Below, piece after piece: positions 47,101 to 59,203 of a DNA stretch of 64,000 nucleotides. Location: the NCBI GenBank assembly GCA_037176845.1, contig JAYKXP010000007.1, positions 1,009,135-1,073,134 on the forward strand, in the 5' to 3' direction. Each line of letters starts with the position of its first letter. Position 1 is the first letter of the stretch. The notes beneath the pieces were generated by a model. The model did not search any database, was not told the origin of the DNA, and saw only the letters and a list, made by a program, of their open reading frames with translations. Both the position numbers and the translations under genes were made by a program. The stretch is from Paramarasmius palmivorus (lineage: Eukaryota; Basidiomycota; Agaricomycetes; Agaricales; Marasmiaceae).

Positions 47101-49551
47101 CCGGGCATTGCTGAACCTGTCCCGTAGGCTCGATGCTGTTGAAGATCTGATGAACCATGCGACATTTGAAAGCAAGTTCACTGAAATAGCCAAAGGTCTC
47201 CCCGACTTGGAGCGTGTAGTCTCTCGCATTCATGCAAAAAACTGCAAAGTGAAGGATTTTTTGAAGGTCCTTGCGGTATGCCACTATCTCGTTCACTCCA
47301 ACCCCGACATTCCTGACCACTCGCAAAGTCATTCAGGAAGCTCAGCAAGGGTTTCAGCGAATTGGCCGATGCGTCGGAGTCTTTCCAGTCGAAAACGGTG
47401 CTGGGCTTGTTACGCAGTGCCCCAAATCTGCTGCCGAACATCAAGAATATTGAGTCCATGTTCGAGAAACCCTCTGGATCTGAAAAGGGTATGGGTGCCC
47501 TCGTGCCATCCGCGCCATCATCATACTAATCAAACCTTGTAGAGGTCACCGAATTGACCCCGGCTGAAGGGAAGGACGACCAATACGATGAGGTGATGTC
47601 CGAGATTAACGATCTGGAGAAGTCACTCGACAAGGAGCTAAAGCGTATCGAAAAATCATTGGGGTAGGTCTTGGCATGATCTCGCAGATTCGATACTGAA
47701 GCCTTTCAAAGGTGCGATCTTGCCTGGTGGCACAGTGCTGTTGGCTCGAAGGTGAGTGCACAGGTGACGCCGGAGTTAACGTATCCGTAACGTGTGATTT
47801 AGGAAATTTACCTTGTGGAGACATCGGTCAATCAGAAGCAGATACCTAAAGACTGGACGAAGAATAGCGGAACTAAGGTGAGCTGCTCCTATATGTATTT
47901 CGACGTAACCCTAAATTTCGTCTCCAGACCAAAGCCAGATGGATCGTGCCATCATTACAGAAGGACATCAGATCACTCAAAGAGGCTCGCGAGAAGAGGA
48001 GCACTGCCATCAAAGAATTCAAATACCGTTTGTTTGCAGAATTCGATGCAGACCGTGGCGTGTGGCTCCGTGCGATCAGGGTGTTCGCAGAGTTGGACTG
48101 CTTGCTCAGCCTAGCAAAATCCTCAACGGCGATCGGGGAACCGTCTTGTCGACCTGAATTCGTCGAAGGCGACACTGCTTGGGTCGATTTCGAAGACCTG
48201 AGGCATCCTACGCTGTGTATGACCACCACCCTCAGGAACTTCATACCCAACAGCGTAAAATTGGGCGGTGAAGCTGGAAATATCGCCCTATTGACAGGTG
48301 ACGTCGTCGCTGTAAATAAAGCCTTGCGCGCGCCCTGACTTGATTTTTTTTCAAGGACCCAACATGGCGTGAGTACTGAGCCGGTTGTTCCGGATACCTA
48401 CTGACACTTGAATACGTCATGTCCAGCGGGAAGTCAACTGTACGTATGCATTATTTCAAGAGAAAACACTTCGTTAAATCTCGCTCAGGTTATGCGAATG
48501 ACAGCCACTGGCATCGTAAGTATTCCATCAAGAAAGCGAGCCGGTGTCACTCAACCTATGTTTTACTAAGATAATGGCACAACTCGGCATGTTTGTCCCC
48601 GCGGAGAAAGCAAGGTGCGATAGTGCAGCATAGTGCAGTATCGTTAGCCTACTAAGATGCCTACATAGACTATGCCCTGTCGATTCCATCCTTACGCGAA
48701 TGGGGGCCTATGACAACATGTTTTCCAACTCGAGTACTTTCAAAGTTGAGCTGGACGAATGGTATGCAAAACTACCTGCGACACACAGCTTCAGGTCTGA
48801 TACTTTTCCCCGTATAGTTGCAAGATTCTCCGAGACGCTACACCAAAATCTCTGGTTATCCTCGATGGTAAGTTTTTCTGTTTTGATTGTACGAAGCTTT
48901 GCTCATTATCGTCTTAGAACTTGGTCGTGGGACCTCGACATATGTATACTGTTTTTTCTTGAAGTATGATGCAGTGCTCACATGTTTTGTAGGACGGTAT
49001 GGCTATCGCAGGAGCAGTCTTGCACCAACTGGCCACGCATACGCTGCCTTTGGCATTCTTTGCAACACATTATGGGTCATTGACCGATGATTTCGCATAT
49101 CACCCGAACATTCGCACTATGCACATGTCAACTGTCGTGGATGATGAAAAGCGCGAGGTGCGTCGTTACGAATCCTTGATACAACTTTCAATGACTCTTC
49201 GTTGATCAGATCGTCTTCCTATACAAACTCGTCGAGGGTGTCGCCACTTCATCATTCGGAACTCACGTAGCCAACCTGGCCGGCGTGCCGTTGGAAGTCG
49301 TCGACCGAGCCGAAGTTATCTCCAAAAACTTTGCGCGACAGTTCAGGGAGAAACAGCATGCGAAGCAGCAGAAACGTGCGAGTGCAAGGCTACCTTTGGT
49401 TGCGCAAGCCGATTTTGCATATCTTGCGAAACTTGCCATGGGGCAAGTTCAACTGCCGGAAGACCCCACTCGGAAGAGGCAGGTCCTGAAGATGCTGAAG
49501 GACGTCACTTCCAAATATCTCCAAACCAAACCCAGTGCTTCGGCCCCGTGA
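44189..49551 (+). CDS. MSH6: DNA mismatch repair protein MSH6 (MutS homologue), roughly 1,200 aa
   Basis: A gene of many short exons. Residues about 12-20 are K-Q-K-S-L-M-S-F-F, a PCNA-interacting PIP box at the usual MSH6 place. A long acidic, Ser-rich linker follows (44.8-45.3 kb). The mismatch-binding domain has Y-D-T-I-L-F-F-Q-K and G-K-F-F-E-L-Y-E, holding the Phe-x-Glu mismatch wedge, split by introns around 45.64-45.78 kb. Connector, lever and clamp regions run from 46 to 48.2 kb. The ATPase has G-P-N-M-A-G-K-S-T, split by introns at about 48.30-48.44 kb, then V-I-L-D-E-L-G-R-G-T-S-T (48.86-48.94 kb) and F-A-T-H-Y. With MSH2 it forms MutS-alpha, which recognises base mismatches and small loops. 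No break was seen. GPATCH1-like follows on the same strand 334 bp downstream. Confidence 0.95.
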
Positions 49552-49885
49552 ACATGTCCACTGTATTTCTTTCTTTTTTTGCCCTTGCGTTCTTGCTCTG
49601 CATTTTTGCTATCGGATACCTTCACATCTTGCTATATCTCCTGCGAACGTGGACCCATCACTTACCTCACATATACCTAGTCACACATAACATGATTAAT
49701 CCATTGCACTGTATAATCCCTCCTGTATATACCTAGATACTTGACATTGACATTGACTTCTTTTCGGCGAGAGCGAAGTCGGCCTTTCCTTGGTAGATCT
49801 TTCCTGAAAAGGTATCTCTTTCTCACATGATGACTCCTTCCACCCGACAGCCTTGAAGCTAGCGAGCAAGGCGCTCTGCTCTGTC

Positions 49886-52800
49886 ATGACTTCTCGCCTG
49901 AAGCGAAAGCTGGGAGACCTCGGGGTCGATACAGCCAGCACGAAAGCCAATGAAACGTTCTGCCTAGTACGTGCTTATTTTAATCCTATCGTGCTTTGAC
50001 TAAAGTCCTCCAGATTGGCACTCCTCTTCCACCGTTGGAGAAATCCAAAGATACCGGTGAATTTGTACCATTATGGAAACAAGAGGCTGGTACTCTTCAC
50101 GCTCATGTATTTCGCCGCGAAGCTCATTAAACCTTCCAGGTCCGAGATGAGAAAGGGAGACGACGGTTACATGGCGCGTTCACGGGAGGGTTCTCTGCGG
50201 GATATTTCAATACAGTGGGCTCGCAAGAAGGTGATCTTCATTGAGATTATACCAACTAACGCGTGTTCAACACCTTTTGCGACAGGATGGACTCCATCAA
50301 CTTTCGTGTCCTCCAGGAATGACAGGGCCAAGAAGAAAGCTGCTCGTCCAGAGGATTTTATGGATGAAGAAGACCTGCGGGAATTACAGGAGAGCCGGAA
50401 GCTGGTAGATACGACGGAAGAGATGGACCTGACGGGAGGTACTGAAGCTGAGCTTCGCCGCAAAGGAATGGATGAAACCGAGAACGAGAACGAGTGAGTC
50501 TTGAAAGACATGTACATCGAACCAGGCTAATTTATATTTAGCGCAATCACAACTGCATTACAAGCCGCAATACTGCCACCTGCGAGAGACTCGGCTGGAG
50601 CACGTATACTGAGGAAGATGGGCTGGAAGCTTGGGCAGGGTATCGGCCCGCGAGTCACTTTGCGCCAGCGTCGCCTTCAGGATCTTCAGGCTACCACAGG
50701 CCGTATGCTGACTGGGGACGATGTAACTTTACCTGCAGAGGATGACGAAGAAGCCGACAAGCACACTTATGCTCCCCGTGACACGCCAGTGTTGGTCGTT
50801 GACCGTAAAGACAACTTTCATGGTTTGGGTTATCGACCAGGCATGAGCCTGAACGAGTCACTAGGTAAAGGGTCTGGGACAAGTTCATCCGGTCCGAACA
50901 TATCAGGTATGTATATCTGGTCGATTTGTCTTCAAAGGTGTTATCTAAAGTAACGTCTTTATAGCCGGCTTCGGATTGGGTGCTCTCAACGATGCGGATG
51001 AAGACGATCTGGATGTTTACGACTCCGGGGGTATGCAGAGGAACAAAATGGCTTATGACATCGAAAGTGATTCTGAGGACAAGATATTGATTAGCAGCCG
51101 TAAAACTAAAACTCGTCCAAAAGGTCCGTCATCTATCGTAGGTAACTCTCCTCTCTGAAATTTAGGTTGCATCTCCAGTCTTATGTTTTCTTTTAGACCG
51201 CAACGGCGACAGAAACCTTTCGGGACGGAACTGTCGTATTGTCTGGCTTTGTGCTCTACGATAAACCAGTAGCAGAAGATCGATGGTATGTCGTAGAGTT
51301 GCCGCGTTCGTATACAATATTTGCTGACGAGCTTCAGGTTCCCTTTACCGGATATTCCCAATGGATGGAGACCCGATCCTAAGAGGGTGTGGTCACAAAA
51401 TGGCTCAAACAAGGAGAACATCGAGAAGGAAACTGGTCCAGTACCACATCACAAGTGGAAGTCAGGCATGTCAGCCGACGAGGTAAGATTCGGGACTCAC
51501 TTATGTCTGGATTCAAGCTCAACATTGCTGTATTAGAGAGGCACATTGTTAGGGGAGACTCCGTTACCGTCAGCTCCAAAATCAGTGTTCGACTATATGT
51601 CCCAAAAGGACCGCGAGCGCCTGAAGAATATTGCCGCTAATCTAGCCTCAGGCGCTAGTTCCGGCCCTGGCACGACTACCCCTACTCCCACAACTATCCG
51701 AATACCACATACCGAGCCTCACATTGCGAGCGCCGCATTACGAGGCTTCCAACCATTTACTACTGAACCTGCGAAACAAGCCCGGTACACGACATACCTC
51801 CAATCCCAGGCTGATCCGGGCTCTCAGCTCACACTTCAACAACTACCGAACCAACGCCCGGAAGAGTTCAACAAGGAGCTAGAGGAATATGCCAAATCAG
51901 CTCAGATATTCAAACCAATGTCTGGTGCGATGGCAGGACGGTTTACCAGTGCAGTTGTCGTCGAGCATGGACCAAAGATCCACGAAGGGCTTCATCAGCC
52001 TTCCGTCGAGGAGCAGAAAGCGCAGGCAGAGGAGGAAGAGAGGCAGAGGCAAGAAGACAAGTTGAGCCCCAAAGAGCATGCGGCTAAGCTCGGGATGTAT
52101 GGGCCTATGACCAGGGAGGTGAAGCCATGGCAGCCCGCACGGTTGTTATGCAAGAGATTTGGCGTGAAGGATCCTAACCCTGATATGTCGTCCGGTGATG
52201 ATACCACTGCCACTGAGAACATGAGTGGTACAGAACCACAGGATTTGGATACGCCGTCAGCTAGTAACGCCACTGGATTGTCACAGCAGCAAATTGAGGC
52301 TGCTACTGCGTCTATGTGGGATACTAGTGCGAGAGCAGGCGGAAGCAGTGGGAAGCGGGATCTGGCGAATGTAGGACTGGGAGAGGATGACTCGCAGGGA
52401 AAAGATACGTTGACGTATGAGAGACCATCGGTGGATGTTTTCAAAGCTATTTTTGCTAGTGATGACGAGGATAGTGATCAAGAAGGCGGTGATCAGGAGG
52501 TGGAGGATGCGGTGCCGGAACCGGAGCCTTTGTCGACCATCAGTGGACCGGGCAACGAAAGTTCCAAGATTTCTCGTCCTTCTGATACCGCGAACGTTCA
52601 CGACCCGGTTGACATCAACACGTTCAAACCGACTTTTGTTCCTCGAGAGGCTAGAGGTACCAAGGGCGACGACAATAAGCAGTCCGAAGAGAAGAAAAGG
52701 AAAAAGAAGGAGAAGGAGAAGCGCAAGGCGATTGTTTCCTTTGCTATGGATGACGTTGGTGGTGACGGTGACGGGGGCGGAGACTCTCTTGAGATTCGGC

Positions 52801-53060
52801 CGAAGAAAAAGAAAAAGAAGGACAAGGGTGGGAAGGACAAGGATAAGGATAGAGATAGAGATAAAGAAGGGGAAGGACATAGACATCGAGAGAAGAAGAA
52901 ACCAGAGATTGAGCAGCCACCAGGAGAAGATGATGACGATATGTGGGTTGAGAAAGCGACTCCTGCTGGCGTTCAAGCACAAGACCTTGATGTTAACATG
53001 CTTCCTCCGCCCGACTCCGGACCGTCGAGAGTAAGGAAGCGGGCGATAGATTTCATGTAA
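49886..53060 (+). CDS. GPATCH1/TGH-type G-patch splicing factor
   Basis: The start M-T-S-R-L-K-R-K-L at 49886 leads through an intron into [10 protein letters not shown]. The family's most conserved segment follows, V-R-D-E-K-G-R-R-R then [18 protein letters not shown] and [11 protein letters not shown]. The G-patch-like helix is [15 protein letters not shown] at about 50.61 kb. Further conserved blocks include Y-D-K-P-V, P-D-I-P-x-G-W, and [13 protein letters not shown]. The last 504 codons are one open frame, ending in a long Lys/Glu/Asp-rich tail and R-K-R-A-I-D-F-M. Members bind late spliceosomes and probably help a DEAH helicase. The second intron (50086-50139) appears to be GC-AG. Confidence 0.88.
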
Positions 53061-53221
53061 TATTCGAGACAGCACTATGTTTCCAAACAAGACGATGGTG
53101 TTTCTCAGTAGAAATTGTTCCGAATGAGCGCTGACCGTAGAGTAAGTAGCATTACCCCATGCTGTCCATATAAATTTTATCGAAATTGCCGGCGGCACCA
53201 TCATTGTCCCCCGCGACGACC

Positions 53222-56200
53222 ATGCCTGACGTCGACACTACGCTCGGCGACGACCAGCTCAGCGAGCTCTTCGACAAAGTTTGGGTAGGCTATGGTGCTG
53301 GTCCGCAAGTAAATCCATCACCAAGCCCTAGTAATAATCGATCATCTCGGACCAGAAGCTATCGACCATTACCACCAACACCCGGCCAAAGTTCTTCTGC
53401 CTCGTCTCCAGTTTCTACACGTCAGGATAGCGTACACTCTCATGATGGAGGATTTGGTCGCCAGCTACCTAGGCCTGCTATCAATGGAGGGTCTTACGTG
53501 CAGTCACCTGTGGAAGAAGCACCCCATTACCCATTTCCTCCTCCTCCCCCACCACCACCAATCGTCAAACGAGAGCCAGAGGACATTCCAGAATATACAC
53601 CGTCTCCAAATTTCAACATTGTAACAGATGTCAAAACTCCAGTGATTTCACTACAGGAACCTACATCACCGCCTCCACCTCCGCCTCCAGAATGGCAGAC
53701 ACCAGGAGCGTCTGGTTCTGGCTCAGCACCTTGGTCTCCTCATGAACCATGTTAGTATTTCTGATAGTCTCGGTCTCGATGGGATGGGCTGTTCCAATGA
53801 TGTCAGGGCTTGTGTTTTAGAGAGAGAGCAGTCCGGCATCTTTCGTATGACAGTCCATTGGAAGATGAGCTGAGTGCAGCGTTCACGTCTCTCCAGTTGG
53901 CGTTTCACTAGGTTCCGCATCGAACTGCCTACCCATCGTACTCAATCTCAAATTTCCTCTTCATACTCCCCTCTACTGGCTTGTGTCTTTTGTCGATCAT
54001 CCATGCTAATCCCATTTCAGATACCAACGGATTCACTAACGGATATACCAATGGACACGCGGATTACGAAGTGGGTCCCTCCAACGTTGCAGGTCCCAGC
54101 AGGCATCCGCACGCGCATCTGGAACGCCGACCCAGCGAACTTCTTTCGGCCATCAGCGCTGGTCCCGGTGCCTTCCCAGACGAAGGTGTCTATGATGAAG
54201 GACAGTATCAATACAACGACGACGTTGACAGCTATTTCGACGGTTCAGACGAAGAAGAGGATGAATCTCGTTTCGTCAACTATTCTCTCCTCTCCCATAT
54301 CGCAGTACAGCTAAAAGACAAGGTACCTCGTGGAACACACGTCAAAGGAAGCATACCATACCCGCGCGCATTCACCGGCAAGGACATTGTTTCAACCATT
54401 CAATCCCTCATCCAGCGTGAGCTGGCCATCAATCACAACATTTCCACAAACGATAGGCGCGCGGCTCTTCAAGTTGCACGGTCTCTTCAATCACAGCTGT
54501 TCTTTTACGAAGTGGAATGGGGCGGAACCGTGTTACAAGATGGTGTCGAGGACGTGTACATGTTCCTGGACGATCTAGATGGGCCCTCTGAAGGTGGAGG
54601 TGGAGGTGGAGGAGAGAAAGCAGAGCTACCTACTGGGGTGGTCACAGTGTTGACGAAGTGTTACACACCTGATTGCATGGAAGGCGCTGTATGTTATTCG
54701 CCGAGATGTCCGAGGCGAGGCGACTCCGCTATCGGTCCAACTGCCAGTGGGCCTGAACCCTCACAGGCGCCGACCAGAGGAGATTGGCTCCAAGCGGTGC
54801 CAAAGGAAGTGTTGGGCTCACTGCCAGATAGTGAAATCAGTCGCCAGACAATCATCCACAAGCTCATCAGCAAGGAAGAGCAATACATTCAGGATCTAGA
54901 CACTATAGAATCCATGTTCATCAGACCCCTTCGCCAGGCCAATCCTCCGATAATATCACCACTCCCATCATCACCTTCCCGCAACTCCTATCCATCACTG
55001 CATGATCACACGCCGACTTCTGAATCACCTGTTGATTCGTTTATCGACACGGTATTCGGTAACATTCTTGATCTACGAGAATGCAATCGAAGGCTACTCG
55101 AGGTCTTGTACGTCAGGCAGCGAGAGCAGAGCCCCGTCATACAACGCATTGGCGATATCTTTTTGGATGCGGCAACGGAGTTCAGGATCGCGTACCCGAT
55201 TTATATTGGAGGTTACGTAGCTGCTGAGAAGAGGCTGAGAGAGGAAGCGGAGGCGAATCCTCAATGGAGGATGTTCGTTGAGGTGAGTTTCACCACAGTG
55301 GCATCTGATCACCCGAAGGCTCAATCACAGTGACAGCAATCTACTCGTGAAGTTCAAAGACAGCGGAAGCCTAGCTCTCCAGGTTTGGAATCCGGCCCTG
55401 GTGCACCACAATATCCCGTTCAGGCCTCGCCCCTTCGCCTGGATCTTAAACACTACCTCAATCGACCCATTGAACACCTGCAAAAGTACCCTGTTCTCCT
55501 GGAGGCTATCCTTAATGAAACAGTAGAGGGCAATCCAGATGCAGAGTTTCTCCAAGAAGCTATTGAGGCGATCAGGGCATTACAAGGCGTCGCCCAACTT
55601 CGGACATTCCAGACATCTATGGGTCGAGGCCCGGCCGGGAAGTGGGAATGGTATGATCTAGTTGGAAAAGATGTCACCGGGGGAGGTAAAACTGACTTGA
55701 AGGGCAAGGCTCGGGAGCTTGGTATCGGGAAGGTCGAGTGTAAGCGACAAAGCATCATCTTCGAATTGATCAAGGGAGAGATGGGATACGTCAAAGATTT
55801 GGAGAATATTGATCTGGTGTGTGTCGCGAACATGGACTGTACACTTTCCTGACTGTAACCCATACAGATCTATGTGCGCCCGTTACGAAACGCTGATCCT
55901 CCCATCATACCACCGGATCGTATAGACCAGTTCATCCACGATGTCTTCCACAACTTTATAGAGGTGTACGCTCACCACCGGCGTATGCTTGAAAAGTTCC
56001 ACGAGATCCAAAGAGAAGAGCACCCTGTGATTAGGTCTATCACAGCTGCTGTTTTCGATGCAGCGCTCAACTTCCGCGATGCATATATGGAATACGTGCC
56101 AAACTATCCCATTGCAGAATACAGGATCGACGAAGAAATGGCGAGGAATCCGGCATTCAAGAAGTTCGTCGAGGTTTGTGTATTGTCTTTTGTTTCAGTT

Positions 56201-58786
56201 GGTGACGTCTGATGATTCTCAGGACTGCACACGACACCCTGAAGCCCATCGTCTAGATATGAAAAACTTCATCAATCGACCTATCCCTCGGTTGCTCAGA
56301 TACGAGCTTCTCCTAAAAGGTATATTGGAAGAAACACCACCGGGTCACGAGGATCGAGAGGACATTCCTCAAGTTCTGGATGTCATCAAAGCGCTCGGTA
56401 AGGACACAGAACCTGGAGTCGTCTCAGCGAAGCAAAAGGTGGAATTATGGAGGTATAATTCAAACATTACCTTCAAACCCGGAGAATGGATTGTATGTAT
56501 CCATTTGAAGCATTGGCACATTGAGCTTACAGTCTTTCTCTACTCAGGACATGGACTTACTCGACGAACACCGGTCGCTCATACATACCGGTAAATTGCT
56601 CCGACAACCTGAAGGTGGCCTGAACGGTTGGAGTGAACTCTTCGTGTTGCTGTTTGACAATTACCGTAAGTCTCAGGAGAGCTTCCTTCAAAATCTGTAA
56701 CTGATAGCCTCCGTGCAGTTGTCATGACCAAGGCAAGGGAAAAGGATGGGGTGACAAAGTACCATGTGAATCGTCGAGTAAGTCCACTGCTTGCTATATC
56801 TAAATCGTCGCTCACGAGAACCTGCTCTGAAGCCAATCCCTCTCGATCTCTTGACCTTGGTCAACTTCACCGATCCTCCTACGCAAAGAGGCGCGGGCTT
56901 GCTTCGCAATCTTCGAGGAGAACGACATAATACATCCAATGCAGACCCCTCAAGCACACTCCGACCTTCGGATAACTCTCTAACGACTGTCACTAGCAAT
57001 ACGAGTGGTATGAGTGCAGCTTCTACCAATACACCAAACGACTCCCGCTCTGTGTATCCATGCACCATTCATCACAATGGCCGCATGGGTGGCGCTTACA
57101 TTCTCTATGCTGAGTCAGCACAGGTTCGCACGGAGTGGAAGAATAAGCTCGAGGAGGCGATGGGGTTAAGGACAGTGGTGCAGGAATCGAACAAGGTCTT
57201 CGAGATCGAGACATTAAGCACGGATACGTTCTTGGTACCACCACTCATTGGGTCAAACTCCGACGGAGCAATCTGGAGCGGCGACAACCAATTCACAGGC
57301 AAGGTGACCTGCTCAGTGCCATTCAGTACGTACACCTCCTTCCTGAGGCTATCTATTTATTGACCATTACAGACACACCGGATGGCCGTGGACTGGTAGC
57401 TATAGGGTGTGCCGAAGGAGTTTGGATTGGATTTAGGCACGATTCGCGCTGTACGTCTACCTTTCAAGTGCACCGCACGATTCTAAGTATTTTCTCTAGC
57501 GATGCGACGGGTTCTCCACCTCAAAATGGTTACACAGTGCGCCATGCTTGAAGACTTTGGGATCTTTCTGGTCTTGGCGGATAAGGTAATGTACCGTGCT
57601 TAACTCAGCCCGAGCAAAACATAACCAATGGATCAGTCTCTTTTTGCATATCACATCGAGGCACTGGTTCCTTCATCGCCTTCGAGTCAACATGCAACAC
57701 AAACACCGCAGAAACTGAGTGGCAACAGGGATGTACACTTCTTCAGTGTTGGTACGCTCCAAGGTCGAACACTTGTCATTTATATGAAGAAGAAAAGTGT
57801 AAGTAGTCGTACAAATCGCTCCATGATAGCTGACTTATGCATTGCATAGATGGACAGCATCTTCTATGCAGTTGAGCCAGTGATCGACAAGATCAAGGAA
57901 GTAACGAAAGGGACTGCTACCCTAGGATCACGATTCGGGTTCAGGACACCTAAATCCGATTGGTTTAGACCGTATCGAGAGTTCTTCCTGCCTTCAGAAT
58001 CGTTCGACCTTATATTCCTCAAGGCAAAAGTCGCTATCTTATGCACAAAAGGGTTCGAGATTATGGATCTGTCTGAGTGAGTGCTCATGTGCACCTGATG
58101 AACAAGTCGCTAATTCCCTTGTTATAGCTTACAGAGCGTGACAATACCACAGAAGGATGATCCCAGATTTGTGGGCTTAGCAAAGCGCTGCGAAGCCTGT
58201 CGCCCCCTCGGAATGTTTAGATCTACTGAGGAGGAATTCTTGCTCTGCTATAATGGTAGGGCTACTTTCTCTAGTCGTTACTCGATTTTCACTAAATTGC
58301 GTAGAATTCGGTTTATATGTGAACAAACGTGGAGAACCATCTCGGCCCAATGGGCTCATTGAATGGGAGGGAACAGCCGAAAAAGTTGCTCTCCATTCGC
58401 CCTACATCCTCCTTTTCGATACACGTTTCATCGAGATACGGCATGTTCAGACTGGGCGGTTGGCTCAAATCATCATCGGCAACGATGTCCATTGCATCTG
58501 GGATGGACGTGGTACCAATGTACAGCCTCCGATGACGCCACTTCATGGGCAAGACGAAGACGAGCGAATGGTCCAAGAGCCTCGTGTTCATGGTGTCATG
58601 AATGTGAGCGAGCCTATGGGAATGGGACGCACCTCACCCAGAGCTCAGCATGTGTTTGAGCTTATACCAACGATACCGTTATATCTGCCAGGATCGTTGG
58701 CATCCCCGACGACGAATACATATTTCCCTCAATCCTACTCACCGCCTCACTCACCTTCACTCCGACCCATGACGATGTATCGCTAA
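53222..58786 (+). CDS. Rom2-like Rho1 guanine nucleotide exchange factor: DEP, two DH domains, PH, CNH
   Basis: Multi-exon gene starting at the first ATG (M-P-D-V-D-T-T). The N-terminal 250 residues are Pro/Ser-rich with polyproline runs. A DEP-like domain lies at about 54.28-54.58 kb (L-L-S-H-I-A-V ... G-K-D-I-V-S-T-I). A first DH domain runs about 54.83-55.59 kb (K-E-E-Q-Y-I-Q-D-L-D-T-I ... L-K-H-Y-L-N-R-P-I-E-H-L-Q-K-Y-P). A second runs about 55.74-56.40 kb (K-G-E-M-G-Y-V-K-D-L-E-N-I ... M-K-N-F-I-N-R-P-I-P-R-L-L-R-Y-E). A PH domain with a serine-rich insert follows (56.5-57.2 kb), then a citron (CNH) domain to the end. Rom2/Rgf proteins activate Rho1 at the plasma membrane for cell-wall synthesis and polarity. 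The same-strand neighbour ends 161 bp upstream. Confidence 0.9.
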
Positions 58787-59203
58787 GGTATATCTAGGAT
58801 GGAACCAGACGGAGACTTATTTAAGTATTGCAATCTTCTGTTTCAAGATGTAGCGTACAAGTGGATTTCATTTATGTAGCACCAAACTTACAAATCGATT
58901 CAAGTTGCTCGTTCCGTTACACATGATTGATATCTCTTGTGACGCCTACACTTTGATCATAATATTAGTATCGCAATGCGTAGGGAAAATACACGGGGTG
59001 AAAAGCTAAGTACATGCTTCAAACATGCTTGCCATTGCCACTAGTGATGATCATTTTCCTCTTCGAATTTGCTTCGAATGCTCCACCTCGTCGTCGGACA
59101 GGTCGCGAGAACGTTTGTTGAATCCATTATTGACGTTACCGTGCGCGGTCATCTTCGCAGCGCTTGGGAGATTCAGATTCGTTGCTGGAGGAAAGCACGA
59201 CCG
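58787..59203 (-). other. Intergenic sequence with the 3' end of a small coding-like frame
   Basis: On the minus strand, 59203-59051 reads as a protein-like tail (N-L-N-L-P-S-A-A-K-M-T-A-H-G-N ... K-R-S-R-D-L-S-D-D-E-V) with a stop at 59051. Its upstream side is interrupted exactly where the inverted-repeat element begins at 59204. It could be the last exon of a gene split by that element; no matching upstream exon was identified beyond 60512. I do not recognise the protein. Confidence 0.35.

Noticed and set aside
48280..48450. Alanine in the MSH6 P-loop (G-P-N-M-A-G-K-S-T) as a loss-of-function change
   Set aside because: Alanine is tolerated at this position in MSH6 proteins (the yeast protein also has Ala-Gly-Lys-Ser-Thr), so it is not evidence of inactivation.
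50015..50497. Plus-strand frame of 160 codons beginning at 50015
   Set aside because: It mixes wrong-frame exon sequence with intron sequence; only its last part coincides with the true GPATCH1-like frame.
52281..53204. Long minus-strand open frame (307 codons) opposite the GPATCH1-like gene
   Set aside because: It is antisense to the Lys/Glu/Asp-rich coding tail, whose codon composition leaves the opposite strand free of stops; no domain is visible.
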